From BMS3ABIN04 sp965554225 (GTDB lineage Bacteria > Bacteroidota > Ignavibacteria > Ignavibacteriales > Melioribacteraceae), in NCBI GenBank assembly GCA_965554225.1, contig CBEVZC010000002.1:3433-67432 (forward strand): 64,000 nt of DNA, given 5' to 3'. Position numbers and translations under genes: made by a program. The notes beneath the pieces were generated by a model. The model worked only from the letters and a program-made list of their open reading frames with translations. It did no database searches and had not been told where the DNA came from. Positions within the stretch are counted from its first letter, which is position 1. Every line of letters begins with the position of its first letter. Of the stretch, positions 27,101-35,701 are shown piece after piece.

Positions 27101-27212
27101 GGAACCTCAATCAATTTTTACAATCTATATTTTCTTTTATTACCATCAGTTAATCAGAATTTCCTTAATTTTATAAAGTACATTAAACATGAGTAAAAAG
27201 GAGGCATTGAAG

Positions 27213-28268
27213 ATGCAGCGTAGAAATTTTATTAAAGGTGCAGCAGCTGCAACAATTTTAGGTACAGGTGGATATAAAACTTTAGCCAAAGGAATAATTC
27301 AAAAGGAAAGAAAAAGAAATTCTTTAATTCCCACAAGATTAAAACAGGGCGATACTATAGGGTTAATTGCACCGGGAAGCTTTATTACGGAAGATGAATT
27401 AAAAGAATCGGTACAAAATTTAAAAGAGCTCGGCTTTAAAGTTACTTATACCAAAAACATCCTAGAGCGTTCGGGGTATTTGGGGGGAACGGATAAGCAA
27501 AGAGCCGATGATGTAAATAATATGTTTGAAAGGAATGATATAGACGGAATATTTTGTGCACGCGGCGGTTACGGATGCTCAAGAATTTTACCGATCTTGG
27601 ATTATGATAAAATAAAAAGGAATCCTAAAGTGATTATCGGTTACAGCGATATAACCGCACTGCTTTACGGAATTTACTCGCAGACCGGAATGGTTTGCTA
27701 TCACGGACCTGTTGGGATTTCGACCTTTAACGATTTTAGTATTTATAATATGGAAAATGTTTTGATGCGCCCGTCTGCCGATTTTGAAATGATTAGTAAG
27801 CCCGATAAAACGGATGATGAATTATATAAAATTTATCCTATACGGTCTGGTATTGCCGAAGGTGAATTGGTCGGCGGTAATTTATCAATTGTCGTTTCAC
27901 TGATAGGTACTAAATATGATATTGATACTGTCGGGAAAATAGTTTTCCTTGAGGACGTTGGAGAAGAGCCGTATAGAATTGACAGAATGTTGACACAAAT
28001 GATAGAAGCCGGTAAGTTTGATAATGCAGCCGGAATTGCTCTTGGAGTTTTTAAGCATTGCAGAGTAAAAAAAGAGGACCCTTCGTTTAAAACATCTTTT
28101 ACATTAAGTGAGGTTTTATATGATAGACTTTATAAATTAGGAATTCCCGTAGTTTACGGATTGTCATTCGGGCATATTGAAAATAAGTGTACTCTGCCTT
28201 TTGGAATTAAAGCAAAATTAGATGTTACAAACCAAACTCTTACTTTACTTGAGAAAGCTGTTTCTTAA
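27213..28268 (+). CDS. ldcA: Muramoyltetrapeptide (LD-) carboxypeptidase, S66 family, Tat-exported
   Basis: A 351-residue serine peptidase that removes the terminal D-alanine from murein tetrapeptides. The Ser-Glu-His triad regions are visible: IIGYSDITALLYG (Ser), FLEDVGEEPYRIDRML (Glu) and the C-terminal YGLSFGHIENKCTLPFG (His). The N-terminus has a twin-arginine signal (MQRRNFIKGAAAAT), so it should be periplasmic, whereas E. coli LdcA is cytoplasmic. I choose the ATG at 27213 because AAGGAGG (27198-27204) lies just before it; the in-frame ATG at 27189 would put that site inside the gene. priA follows after 34 bp. Confidence 0.9.
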   Translation: MQRRNFIKGAAAATILGTGGYKTLAKGIIQKERKRNSLIPTRLKQGDTIGLIAPGSFITEDELKESVQNLKELGFKVTYTKNILERSGYLGGTDKQRADDVNNMFERNDIDGIFCARGGYGCSRILPILDYDKIKRNPKVIIGYSDITALLYGIYSQTGMVCYHGPVGISTFNDFSIYNMENVLMRPSADFEMISKPDKTDDELYKIYPIRSGIAEGELVGGNLSIVVSLIGTKYDIDTVGKIVFLEDVGEEPYRIDRMLTQMIEAGKFDNAAGIALGVFKHCRVKKEDPSFKTSFTLSEVLYDRLYKLGIPVVYGLSFGHIENKCTLPFGIKAKLDVTNQTLTLLEKAVS

Positions 28269-28302
28269 ATCTAAAATTTTATAAGATAATTTAAAATAAT
28301 TT

Positions 28303-30768
28303 ATGTTTGCAGATGTTGTGTTCCCTTTGCCGTTTCGCAATTCCTTTTCTTATTCCATTCCTAAGGAATTTGATAATTCCGTAAAAATTGGAGTTAGAGT
28401 TGTTGTGCCTTTTGGGAAAAGAACTTTAACAGGTTATGTAATTGGGATCTCGGAGGAAGCACAGGTAAAAAAGGGAATCAAAAGAATAAAAGATGTTCTG
28501 GATGAGGTCCCAATATTCAATGAAAATTCATTAAAATTTTATCGATGGATAGCAAATTATTACTTAAGCTCTCTAGGTGAAGCAATTAAAAATTCAATTC
28601 CTTACGGTCTGGATGTTGAATCGAAAAAAGTTGTTGTTTCCGATAAAGAAATTTGCAGTAAGCTACTTAAGCAAGAAAGAAAACCAAATACCACTAGAGC
28701 AAAACTCTTAAAGATTTTATCTGAAAAAGAAGTGCATAAAATATCTCAACTGCAAAGAGAAGTAAAGAAAAAATCGATTCACTCTCAATTAAGAACATTG
28801 GAAAAAAACGGAGCTGTTTCAATTCTTAATCATATTGAAGAACCAAAAGTCCGGGAGAAAAAAGTAAAGTTTGTTAAGCTTGTTAAAAGTATTGATGAGA
28901 TATACAATGCATTACCGGAATTAGAATCGCGTGCCCCAAAGCAAGTAGTAGTTCTTTTGGAACTCCTTTCAAAAAAAGATATTCCTGTTCAGCAAAGTAA
29001 ATTATTAAAAAAGGTTAATACTCACCAGGCGGCGCTTACTTCTCTTGCTAAAAAAGGTTTTATTGAAATATTTGATAAACGTGTGGAACGGGTTTATAAG
29101 GAAACTTACTCTGAACAAATTAAAGATTTCGAATTAACGCAGGAACAAAAAAATGTAATTAACGAAGTAACCGGTTCTATTGAGAATAATGAATTCAAGA
29201 CATTTCTGCTGCATGGTGTAACCGGCAGCGGCAAAACCCAGATTTATATTGAATTGGCAAAATTAGTTTTGGCAAAAGGTAAATCCGTTATGATTCTCGT
29301 ACCGGAAATATCTTTAACACCTCAAATCACTTCACGTTTCTATAATCATTTTAAAGATTCGGTAACGGTTATGCACAGCCGAATGTCGATGGGTGAAAAA
29401 TACGATTCATGGCGAGGAATTATTTCGGGGAAGTACACCGTTGTAATTGGTCCGCGCTCAGCTCTTTTTGCTCCGCTTGAAAATACAGGCTTAATTGTAG
29501 TTGATGAAGAACATGACCAAAGCTACAAGCAATACGATTTAACTCCGCGCTATCAGGCAAGGGATTCGGCAATAGTTAAGGCTAAATTAAATAATTGTCC
29601 CGTTATACTTGGTTCCGCTACTCCGTCTGTTGAAAGTATGTATAATTCTCAAATAGGTAAATTTAAACTACTTGAACTTAAAGAAAGAGTGGATAATGCT
29701 AAAATGCCTAAGATTCGACTGATTGACATAACGATTGAAAAGAAGAAAAAAAGGATGCACGGAATATTTTCTAATCTCCTTTTAGAAGAAATAAAGAAGC
29801 GGTTAGAAAAAAAAGAAGCGGTGATTATTCTGCAGAATAGAAGAGGGTTTGCCACGCAAGTTTACTGCGAGGATTGCGGACACATAGAAATGTGCGAAGA
29901 TTGCGATGTATCAATGGTGTATCATATAAATAAGAATATCTTGAAATGCCACTATTGCGGTAATACAAAACCCGTTCCCCGTGCTTGCCCGGTTTGCGGT
30001 TCGTTAAACATTAAGTTTTTCGGAACCGGCACTCAAAGGGTTGAAGACGAGCTGGATTATTATTTCCCTAATATCAAGATTGAACGGATCGACTCCGATA
30101 CATTAGACAGAAAAGGGAAGTTGGGTTTAATCTTAAACCGGTTTAGAAAAGGTGAAATAGATATTTTATTGGGGACGCAAATCGTTTCCAAAGGTATGGA
30201 TTTTTCTAATGTTACTTTGGTCGGAGTTATTTCTGCGGAAACAACTTTATGGCTCCCCGACTTTAGAGCTGATGAAAGAACCTTCCAATTGCTTACACAA
30301 GTATCCGGGCGTTCCGGCAGAAGCAAAACAGAGGGAGAGGTTCTTATACAAACGCAGAACAGGAAGCATTTCGTCCTGCAAAAAGTATTGTTAAACGATT
30401 ATAATGGTTTTTATGAGAGGGAAATATTGTTAAGGAAGCAAAGTAATTATCCTCCATTTTCACGTTTAGGTCTAATTGAAACCAAAGATGAATATGAGGA
30501 AAAAGCCCGCGGAGCAGTTTCGGATTTTTACAAATATGTAAAAAAACATTCTAAAAATTTAGTTATTGCCGCGCCAACCGAAGCAATCATATCAAAGATA
30601 AAAGGGCAGTACAGATTTCATCTCTTAATTAAAAGTATAAAGGTGAGAGATGCGGGAGGCAAAGAACTAAGAAACGCCGTACTAAATGCGTTTGTAGATT
30701 TTAAGCAAAAATCCCGATATAGAGAGGTAAGACTAATTATCGATATAGATCCGCAGAGCATTATTTGA
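28303..30768 (+). CDS. priA: Primosomal replication restart helicase PriA
   Basis: An 821-residue 3'-5' DNA helicase that reloads the replisome at stalled forks. It has the N-terminal 3'-BD domain (about 1-100), Walker A HGVTGSGKTQIY, the DEEH box VVDEEHDQSYKQ, and a zinc region with eight cysteines between the helicase lobes (CEDCGHIEMCEDC, then CHYCG and CPVCG). Helicase lobe 2 follows with GTQIVSKGMDF and QVSGRSGR. The order and length are standard. It lies 34 bp after ldcA on the same strand, so co-transcription is possible. Confidence 0.96.
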   Translation: MFADVVFPLPFRNSFSYSIPKEFDNSVKIGVRVVVPFGKRTLTGYVIGISEEAQVKKGIKRIKDVLDEVPIFNENSLKFYRWIANYYLSSLGEAIKNSIPYGLDVESKKVVVSDKEICSKLLKQERKPNTTRAKLLKILSEKEVHKISQLQREVKKKSIHSQLRTLEKNGAVSILNHIEEPKVREKKVKFVKLVKSIDEIYNALPELESRAPKQVVVLLELLSKKDIPVQQSKLLKKVNTHQAALTSLAKKGFIEIFDKRVERVYKETYSEQIKDFELTQEQKNVINEVTGSIENNEFKTFLLHGVTGSGKTQIYIELAKLVLAKGKSVMILVPEISLTPQITSRFYNHFKDSVTVMHSRMSMGEKYDSWRGIISGKYTVVIGPRSALFAPLENTGLIVVDEEHDQSYKQYDLTPRYQARDSAIVKAKLNNCPVILGSATPSVESMYNSQIGKFKLLELKERVDNAKMPKIRLIDITIEKKKKRMHGIFSNLLLEEIKKRLEKKEAVIILQNRRGFATQVYCEDCGHIEMCEDCDVSMVYHINKNILKCHYCGNTKPVPRACPVCGSLNIKFFGTGTQRVEDELDYYFPNIKIERIDSDTLDRKGKLGLILNRFRKGEIDILLGTQIVSKGMDFSNVTLVGVISAETTLWLPDFRADERTFQLLTQVSGRSGRSKTEGEVLIQTQNRKHFVLQKVLLNDYNGFYEREILLRKQSNYPPFSRLGLIETKDEYEEKARGAVSDFYKYVKKHSKNLVIAAPTEAIISKIKGQYRFHLLIKSIKVRDAGGKELRNAVLNAFVDFKQKSRYREVRLIIDIDPQSII

Positions 30769-30955
30769 AGTACTCAAAATATTTATAGTTAAAATTATGA
30801 TTTGTGTGAATCTTTTTAGTGTGCGTTTCCCATGTCCTATTCTTATTGTTTGAATCTATTGTTTTCTTTTAACGTTTTCTAATTCAAAGTAATCGATTAT
30901 TGAGATAGATTTAATGCGATGCACTTAAATTGCACACCGCATTAAAAAGTAAAAT

Positions 30956-31774
30956 TTACATTGCAAAACTGCGTAAGAATGGTACAGCATGTGCGGCAAA
31001 ATACATCAGTAGACTAAATCCGAGCCAAAGTCCAAATACTAACGCAAAATATTTACCGGTAGATTCTGATTTAAACATTTTAGCAAATCCAATACTTATT
31101 ACTGCAAAAAACCAAATTGAGAAGATATCCAATTTAGCTAAAAACCAGCCGACCAAAGTTAACCTGTCGGAACTAAGAAAAGAGGCAACACTTGTATCGC
31201 GGAATGGGCGGTTCATTGCTAAAGCCAGAATAACTACAACTATTGCCTGCAAAATTAATATGTAGTAAGGTAAGCCATAGGCAACCATTGCAGAGGAATA
31301 AGTCCCTTCTCCTTTCAGTCCGAGTTTAATAAATAAGTAGAAAACTCCCGATATAATAAAAAACATGAGGAAAACCAGAATAGTTGAGCTTATAGCTGTG
31401 AGCAAAGGATTTCCAATGCCCGACTCCATTCTGTCTCTCATTTTTTCCATTTGCTCATCTGCTTTCTCTTGAGTCATCTGTCCTTTATCAACAAAGCTTT
31501 GCATACTTTTTTCAGTCATTTCCATACGCTTCTCAATTATTGTATTTCTTATCATCGGGTTGCTCATCATAATAATATTTGAAACAACGGCTATTACTAT
31601 CATAATTAGAACAGGTATTAACCAATCAACCATTTTGGGTGGGAATTTTGACATTTCCGCAAATGTGCTGCCGGGACTTGTAAAAACGCCGACTAACTTA
31701 TCAGTATGGTTAAGTTCGTATTCTTCTTCTGTTGGATTCGAAGTTTGATTTTCTTGGTCTTGAAGTTCGTTCAT
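30956..31774 (-). CDS. YIP1 family integral membrane protein
   Basis: A 272-residue inner-membrane protein. An acidic N-terminus is followed by GVFTSPGSTFAEMSKFP, typical of bacterial YIP1-domain proteins, and then five hydrophobic segments. A charged, Met/Glu/Lys-rich insertion (about residues 80-115) sits between the first and second. No enzymatic motif is visible and the function of this family in bacteria is unknown. A strong ribosome site GAGGAGG precedes the ATG. It is a single-gene unit; a palindromic hairpin at 30910-30946 lies just past its stop but has no T-tract. Confidence 0.75.
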   Translation of the reverse strand: MNELQDQENQTSNPTEEEYELNHTDKLVGVFTSPGSTFAEMSKFPPKMVDWLIPVLIMIVIAVVSNIIMMSNPMIRNTIIEKRMEMTEKSMQSFVDKGQMTQEKADEQMEKMRDRMESGIGNPLLTAISSTILVFLMFFIISGVFYLFIKLGLKGEGTYSSAMVAYGLPYYILILQAIVVVILALAMNRPFRDTSVASFLSSDRLTLVGWFLAKLDIFSIWFFAVISIGFAKMFKSESTGKYFALVFGLWLGFSLLMYFAAHAVPFLRSFAM

Positions 31775-31897
31775 TTATCTCCTCCTCAAATTGTAAGATA
31801 ATTTCTAGAAAAAATCCATATTTTAAAATAACGATTTTATTTTATCAATATGAAATTTTTTGTACTGCTACTAAGAAGTAATACAAACAAAATTGTT

Positions 31898-32243
31898 TTA
31901 TTGGGTTTTATATATTATTAAACCTGTAATTCCCTGAATAATTACGATACTCATAATTGTTAAAATTCCCCAAAAGTTACCGATCTTATTTCCGTTAATT
32001 ACTACATCTGAAATATTTTGTATCAGTACAATAACCAAAATCGTTCCACCGAAAGTTATATTTCCTGTTCTTATAAAATAATTGTAGTTCGCGTTCATCA
32101 GGTTTAGTAGTTTTTTCCATTCTCATAATTATTGGTAATAAAGCAAACAATGCTAATAAAGTATATCCTTTATCGCTCCAGATGAGAATGCCGAGAATAC
32201 AGATTAAGCTAATTACAGCTTGAAAATAAAATCGAAAAATCAT
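31898..32243 (-). pseudogene. Small membrane protein (DUF2178-like) split by a one-base frameshift
   Basis: Two overlapping frames together make one membrane protein of about 115 residues. The first part (start 32243) has two hydrophobic segments and the motif KPDERELQLFYK. The second part, in another frame, continues TGNITFGGTILVIVLI with two more hydrophobic segments and ends at 31898. Removing one A in the AAGAAC stretch near 32069 joins them cleanly as ...LFYK-TGNITF... Small four-helix proteins with a DERE motif are commonly encoded beside a short XRE regulator, as here. The start overlaps the regulator stop (ATGA). Either a real recent pseudogene or a sequencing or assembly error. Confidence 0.65.
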
Positions 32244-32467
32244 TTTTTCTCCTCTTCTATTAATTCGAATATATCTTCAATTCTACAGTTAAAAACTTTT
32301 GCCATTTTTAATGCCAGTTTTACAGACGGATTAAATTTCCCGTTTTCGATGGCATTTATCGTTTGTCTGGAAACTTTAAGTGCAGTTGCTAATTCTTCTT
32401 GTGTCAATTCCCCATTTTTCAGTCGGTTTAACTTTAGTTTATTTTGTAAACCGGATTTTTGTTTCAT
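32240..32467 (-). CDS. Short XRE-family helix-turn-helix regulator
   Basis: A 75-residue DNA-binding protein that is almost entirely one Cro/C1-type helix-turn-helix: LTQEELATALKVSRQTINAIENGKFNPSVKLALKMAKVF, with the usual recognition helix SRQTINAIE. Such stand-alone regulators are often co-encoded with a small membrane protein of the DUF2178-like class, and here the partner overlaps by 4 bp. Operator-like inverted repeats lie just upstream (32491-32533), so self-regulation is likely. The partner is frameshifted, so the pair may be decaying. Confidence 0.88.
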   Translation of the reverse strand: MKQKSGLQNKLKLNRLKNGELTQEELATALKVSRQTINAIENGKFNPSVKLALKMAKVFNCRIEDIFELIEEEKK

Positions 32468-32490
32468 GGTAAACTCAAAAATTGTTTAAT

Positions 32491-32533
32491 GTAAATGCAA
32501 AGTATTATTTACATTTTTTCAAGTAAAGTTTAC
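32491..32533 (-). promoter_or_regulatory. Candidate operators of the XRE regulator
   Basis: Two dyads built from the same half site lie 24-66 bp upstream of the regulator start: GTAAAT (32491-32496) with ATTTAC (32507-32512), and GTAAA-G-TTTAC (32523-32533). The two TTTACATTTT segments are about two helical turns apart. This is what a dimeric XRE repressor site often looks like. No binding evidence exists; the link is positional. Confidence 0.4.
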
Positions 32534-32891
32534 ATTTTCCCCAAGGTGTTATTACGTTATTCAAAAAACATTTCGCTTGCCAAACCGATTCTGCTAAATA
32601 AGTTTGGATTTATTCGTAACGCAGATTTGTAATCTGCGGAAATGCCTAATATTATTAGCGAGAGAGGACTTTCGCTTTACACAAAAGAGAATCCGTTTAT
32701 CAATAAGTTTTAGCTAAAGAATATTCTTAAAAATTGAAATAAATATACACACCATTTAGATCTGGATGTTATCTATAAAACCATTATCCGCGATGGAAAC
32801 TCTACTCATTTCTAAATCGACTACAATATTCCGCTTGCCAAACCGAATTCTAAAAAGTAAGTTTTGATATTATAATTAAGGAGGTATTGTT
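32534..32891. repeat. Intergenic region with a 36-bp direct repeat and an extragenic palindrome
   Basis: About 360 bases without a gene. CGCTTGCCAAACCGA followed by a similar tail ending AGTTT occurs at 32574-32609 and again at 32832-32868. Between them is a perfect palindrome CGCAGATT-TGT-AATCTGCG (32620-32638). This layout resembles a small extragenic palindromic or miniature mobile element. The last bases hold the ribosome site AAGGAGG for tryptophanase at 32892. Confidence 0.55.
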
Positions 32892-34268
32892 ATGAAAACC
32901 ATTATTGAACCGTTTAAAATTAAATCGGTTGAGCCAATACGTTTTACAACCCGGGAAGAACGTGAAAAAATATTGAAAGAAGCAGGTTATAATCCTTTTA
33001 TGATACGTGCCGATGATGTGCTGATTGATTTGCTTACCGATAGCGGAACATCTGCAATGAGCGCTAAACAGTGGGCTGGAATTATGGATGGCGATGAATC
33101 ATACGCAGGTTCAAAAAGTTTTTTCAGATTTGAATCAACTGTAAAAAAAATTACGGGACACAAATTTATTATTCCTACTCACCAAGGCAGAGCTGCAGAG
33201 AAAATATTATTTTCGATCGTGGGCGGGAAAGGGAAGTATATTCCTAACAATACTCATTTCGATACAACACGTGCAAATATAGAATTTACAGGCGCCGAAG
33301 CTGTTGATTTGCTTAACGAAACCGGAAAACATCCTGAAATACGCGCTGATTTTAAAGGTAATATGGATGTAGAAGCGCTCGATGCATTTATTAAAAAAGT
33401 CGGAAAAGAAAACGTGCCGCTGGTAATGATAACGGTTACCAATAACTCCGGCGGCGGGCAGCCGGTTTCTATGCAGAATATAAAAGAAACAAAGGAAGTC
33501 TGCAAAAAATATGGTATTCCTCTTTTCCTTGATGCATGCAGATTTGCCGAGAACGCTTACTTTATCAAATTACGCGAAAAAGGATACGAAAATAAATCAA
33601 TTTTGGAAATAGCTCAAGAAATTTTTAGTTATACCGACGGTGCAACAATGAGTGCAAAGAAAGATGCACTCGTAAATATCGGCGGTTTCCTCTCGATGAA
33701 TAGTGAAAATATTGCAATGCAGTGCCGTAATTTGCTTATTGTGACTGAAGGATTCCCGACTTACGGCGGTTTAGCCGGCAGAGATTTGGAGGCGGTTGCA
33801 CAAGGTTTGGATGAGGTGCTGGATGAGCATTATCTTAGATACAGAATTAAAAGTACTGCATATCTTGGCGATAAAATGACCGATGCGGGAATTCCGATAA
33901 TTGAACCGCCCGGCGGGCATGCAATTTATATAGATGCAAAACGGTTTTTGCCTCACGTCCCTCCGTATGAATATCCGGGTCAGTCTATTGTTTGCGAAAT
34001 TTATTTAGACGGCGGAGTGAGAGCCGTTGAAATAGGCAGCGTTATGTTCGGTAAATACGATAAAGAAACAGGAAAGCTTATTTCACCGCCGATGGAGCTG
34101 GTTAGACTTGCAATACCGAGACGTGTTTACACGCAAAGTCATATAGACTATGTTGCCGAAGTTCTTATTGAAGCATATAAACATCGAGATAAGCTTAAAG
34201 GATATGAAATAACTTACGAAGCTCCGATGCTTAGGCATTTTACAGCTAAATTTAAGCCCTTAAGTTAA
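32892..34268 (+). CDS. tnaA: Tryptophanase (beta-eliminating lyase)
   Basis: A 458-residue PLP enzyme that cleaves L-tryptophan to indole, pyruvate and ammonia. The PLP lysine lies in MSAKKDALVNIGG, with IDLLTDSGTSAMS and PTHQGRAAEK as further family blocks. The family includes tyrosine phenol-lyase. Two positions favour tryptophanase: Asp in HFDTTR, where the lyase has Thr (Thr124), and Ile in AVEIGS, where the lyase has the phenol-binding Arg (Arg381). The C-terminus RHFTAKFK also matches tryptophanase. AAGGAGG lies 7 nt before the ATG. No tnaC-like leader or transporter gene is adjacent. The next gene follows directly. Confidence 0.88.
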   Translation: MKTIIEPFKIKSVEPIRFTTREEREKILKEAGYNPFMIRADDVLIDLLTDSGTSAMSAKQWAGIMDGDESYAGSKSFFRFESTVKKITGHKFIIPTHQGRAAEKILFSIVGGKGKYIPNNTHFDTTRANIEFTGAEAVDLLNETGKHPEIRADFKGNMDVEALDAFIKKVGKENVPLVMITVTNNSGGGQPVSMQNIKETKEVCKKYGIPLFLDACRFAENAYFIKLREKGYENKSILEIAQEIFSYTDGATMSAKKDALVNIGGFLSMNSENIAMQCRNLLIVTEGFPTYGGLAGRDLEAVAQGLDEVLDEHYLRYRIKSTAYLGDKMTDAGIPIIEPPGGHAIYIDAKRFLPHVPPYEYPGQSIVCEIYLDGGVRAVEIGSVMFGKYDKETGKLISPPMELVRLAIPRRVYTQSHIDYVAEVLIEAYKHRDKLKGYEITYEAPMLRHFTAKFKPLS

Positions 34269-35108
34269 ATGCGGAAGAATATGAAATTTGTAAAAAATTA
34301 TACATACAGCGACCGGCACCAAATTTGGCGCTTATTAATTTCCGGTTCCGATAAATTGATTATTGAATTAAGGGACACGGATAAAAAGAAAATGTTTTTC
34401 AGCTGTATTGATATTCATACCGGAGAAACGGTTTTTTCTAAAAAACAATTAGACGAACCGTACTGGATTGGAATTGAGCAAATCCATAACGATGTAATCT
34501 TCTTCCATAAATTTGCGAAACCGGATATGCCGGGACACCGGGAAATAATTGCTTTTGATATCATTACGCAGGAAATCCTTTGGACATCCGATAAATATAC
34601 ATTCCTCTTTATTTTTAATGATAAGCTGTATGTATCAACCGAAAGCTTTGAGGGGAACAAATACTATACTCTTGATTATAAAAATGGGAAAGTAATTGAA
34701 AAACTAATTGCAGATTCAACTGAAATTGCTAAGTTAAAAAATATAGCCGACCAGTCACTAAATTACGACAATTATATTTTCCCGAAAACCTTTGAATCCG
34801 GGAACTCCGGTGTTAGTGAAAATGTTAATATATTGATAGATAAAGAAGCCAAAGACCTTGATATCATTGGAAATATTGAGTATACTGAATTTAGAGGATT
34901 GCTTTTATTTAATATACATTTTAAGGTACTTGATAATAGTTTGGTAAATAAGTTTTTTGTTAAAAATTTGGAAACCGGTGAAGAAATTTTTACTGAGGTC
35001 TTAAATGCAAATGTTGATGCTTTTGCACCGGATTCATTTTTCTGTTATAAAAATTATGTATTGATTTTGAAAGAAAAGAAGGAATTATTAGTTTATAAAA
35101 TTGAATAA
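34269..35108 (+). CDS. DUF4905-like protein of unknown function
   Basis: A 279-residue soluble protein, probably a single beta-propeller-like domain. WRLLISGSDKLIIELRD near residues 21-37, CIDIHTGETVF and the repeated pattern of a residue pair plus TG (AFDIITQEILW) fit what I recall of DUF4905, a family of Bacteroidota and relatives without known activity. No catalytic motif, signal peptide or membrane segment is visible. The ATG directly follows the tryptophanase stop; a second ATG at 34281 has GGAAG close upstream and may be the real start. It lies 17 bp before the AMMECR1-like gene, so the block 32892-36506 is likely one operon. The family name is from memory. Confidence 0.55.
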   Translation: MRKNMKFVKNYTYSDRHQIWRLLISGSDKLIIELRDTDKKKMFFSCIDIHTGETVFSKKQLDEPYWIGIEQIHNDVIFFHKFAKPDMPGHREIIAFDIITQEILWTSDKYTFLFIFNDKLYVSTESFEGNKYYTLDYKNGKVIEKLIADSTEIAKLKNIADQSLNYDNYIFPKTFESGNSGVSENVNILIDKEAKDLDIIGNIEYTEFRGLLLFNIHFKVLDNSLVNKFFVKNLETGEEIFTEVLNANVDAFAPDSFFCYKNYVLILKEKKELLVYKIE

Positions 35109-35125
35109 TCTTTCGGGGTGTTAAA

Positions 35126-35701
35126 ATGGATCACTCAATTGAAGAAAGAAAAATCTTATTGCAAGCTGCACGAAAATCAATCGAATCTATTTTTACCGGC
35201 AAGGAACCGGACTCTTGCGACTATGAAAAACATCCTACCTTAAAAGATAATTTAGGAGCTTTTGTAACCCTTACAATTAATAAAAGATTACGAGGCTGCA
35301 TAGGTTATATCTTCTCTAACAATACACTTTATGACACGGTCTGTGACGCTGCTGTCCAAGCTGCAATTAACGATCCGCGCTTTTCTCCTTTAACCAAAAG
35401 TGAGTTTGAACAAATAGAAATAGAAATTTCAATTCTATCCAAGCCCTTTCCAATGGTATCTTACGATGATATTATTGTCGGTAAACACGGGCTGATTTTA
35501 GAGGAACCCGGGATGCGTGCTTTGCTGCTTCCTCAAGTTCCGGTTGAGCATAATATGGACAGGGACCAATTTTTGAGTGCTCTTTGTGAGAAAGCCGGAG
35601 CGTTTCGCGATTGCTGGGAGCATAAGCAATTAAGAATAAACTTATTTACAGCGGAAGTTTTTTCGGAGAGTAAACCGGAGGGTGAAAATGGAAGTAGTTA
35701 G
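35126..35701 (+). CDS. amrA: AmmeMemoRadiSam system protein A (AMMECR1 domain)
   Basis: A 191-residue protein of the AMMECR1 family. The six-residue signature region RLRGCIGYI is present, followed by DTVCDAAVQAAINDPRFSPL and EIEISILSKP, all family-typical. The biochemical role is unsettled; in many bacteria it is encoded with a Memo-like protein and a PFL-activase-like radical SAM enzyme. The stop overlaps the Memo-like start by 14 bp, so the two are translated together. Cytoplasmic. The radical SAM member is absent from this window. Confidence 0.9.
   Translation: MDHSIEERKILLQAARKSIESIFTGKEPDSCDYEKHPTLKDNLGAFVTLTINKRLRGCIGYIFSNNTLYDTVCDAAVQAAINDPRFSPLTKSEFEQIEIEISILSKPFPMVSYDDIIVGKHGLILEEPGMRALLLPQVPVEHNMDRDQFLSALCEKAGAFRDCWEHKQLRINLFTAEVFSESKPEGENGSS

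Noticed and set aside
30910..30946. Hairpin TTTAATGCG/CGCATTAAA considered as a terminator for the YIP1 gene
   Set aside because: Unequal bulges inside the stem and no T-tract on either strand; kept only as a note.
32892..34268. Tyrosine phenol-lyase as the identity of the beta-eliminating lyase
   Set aside because: Lacks the phenol-binding Arg and Thr positions of that enzyme and matches tryptophanase there.
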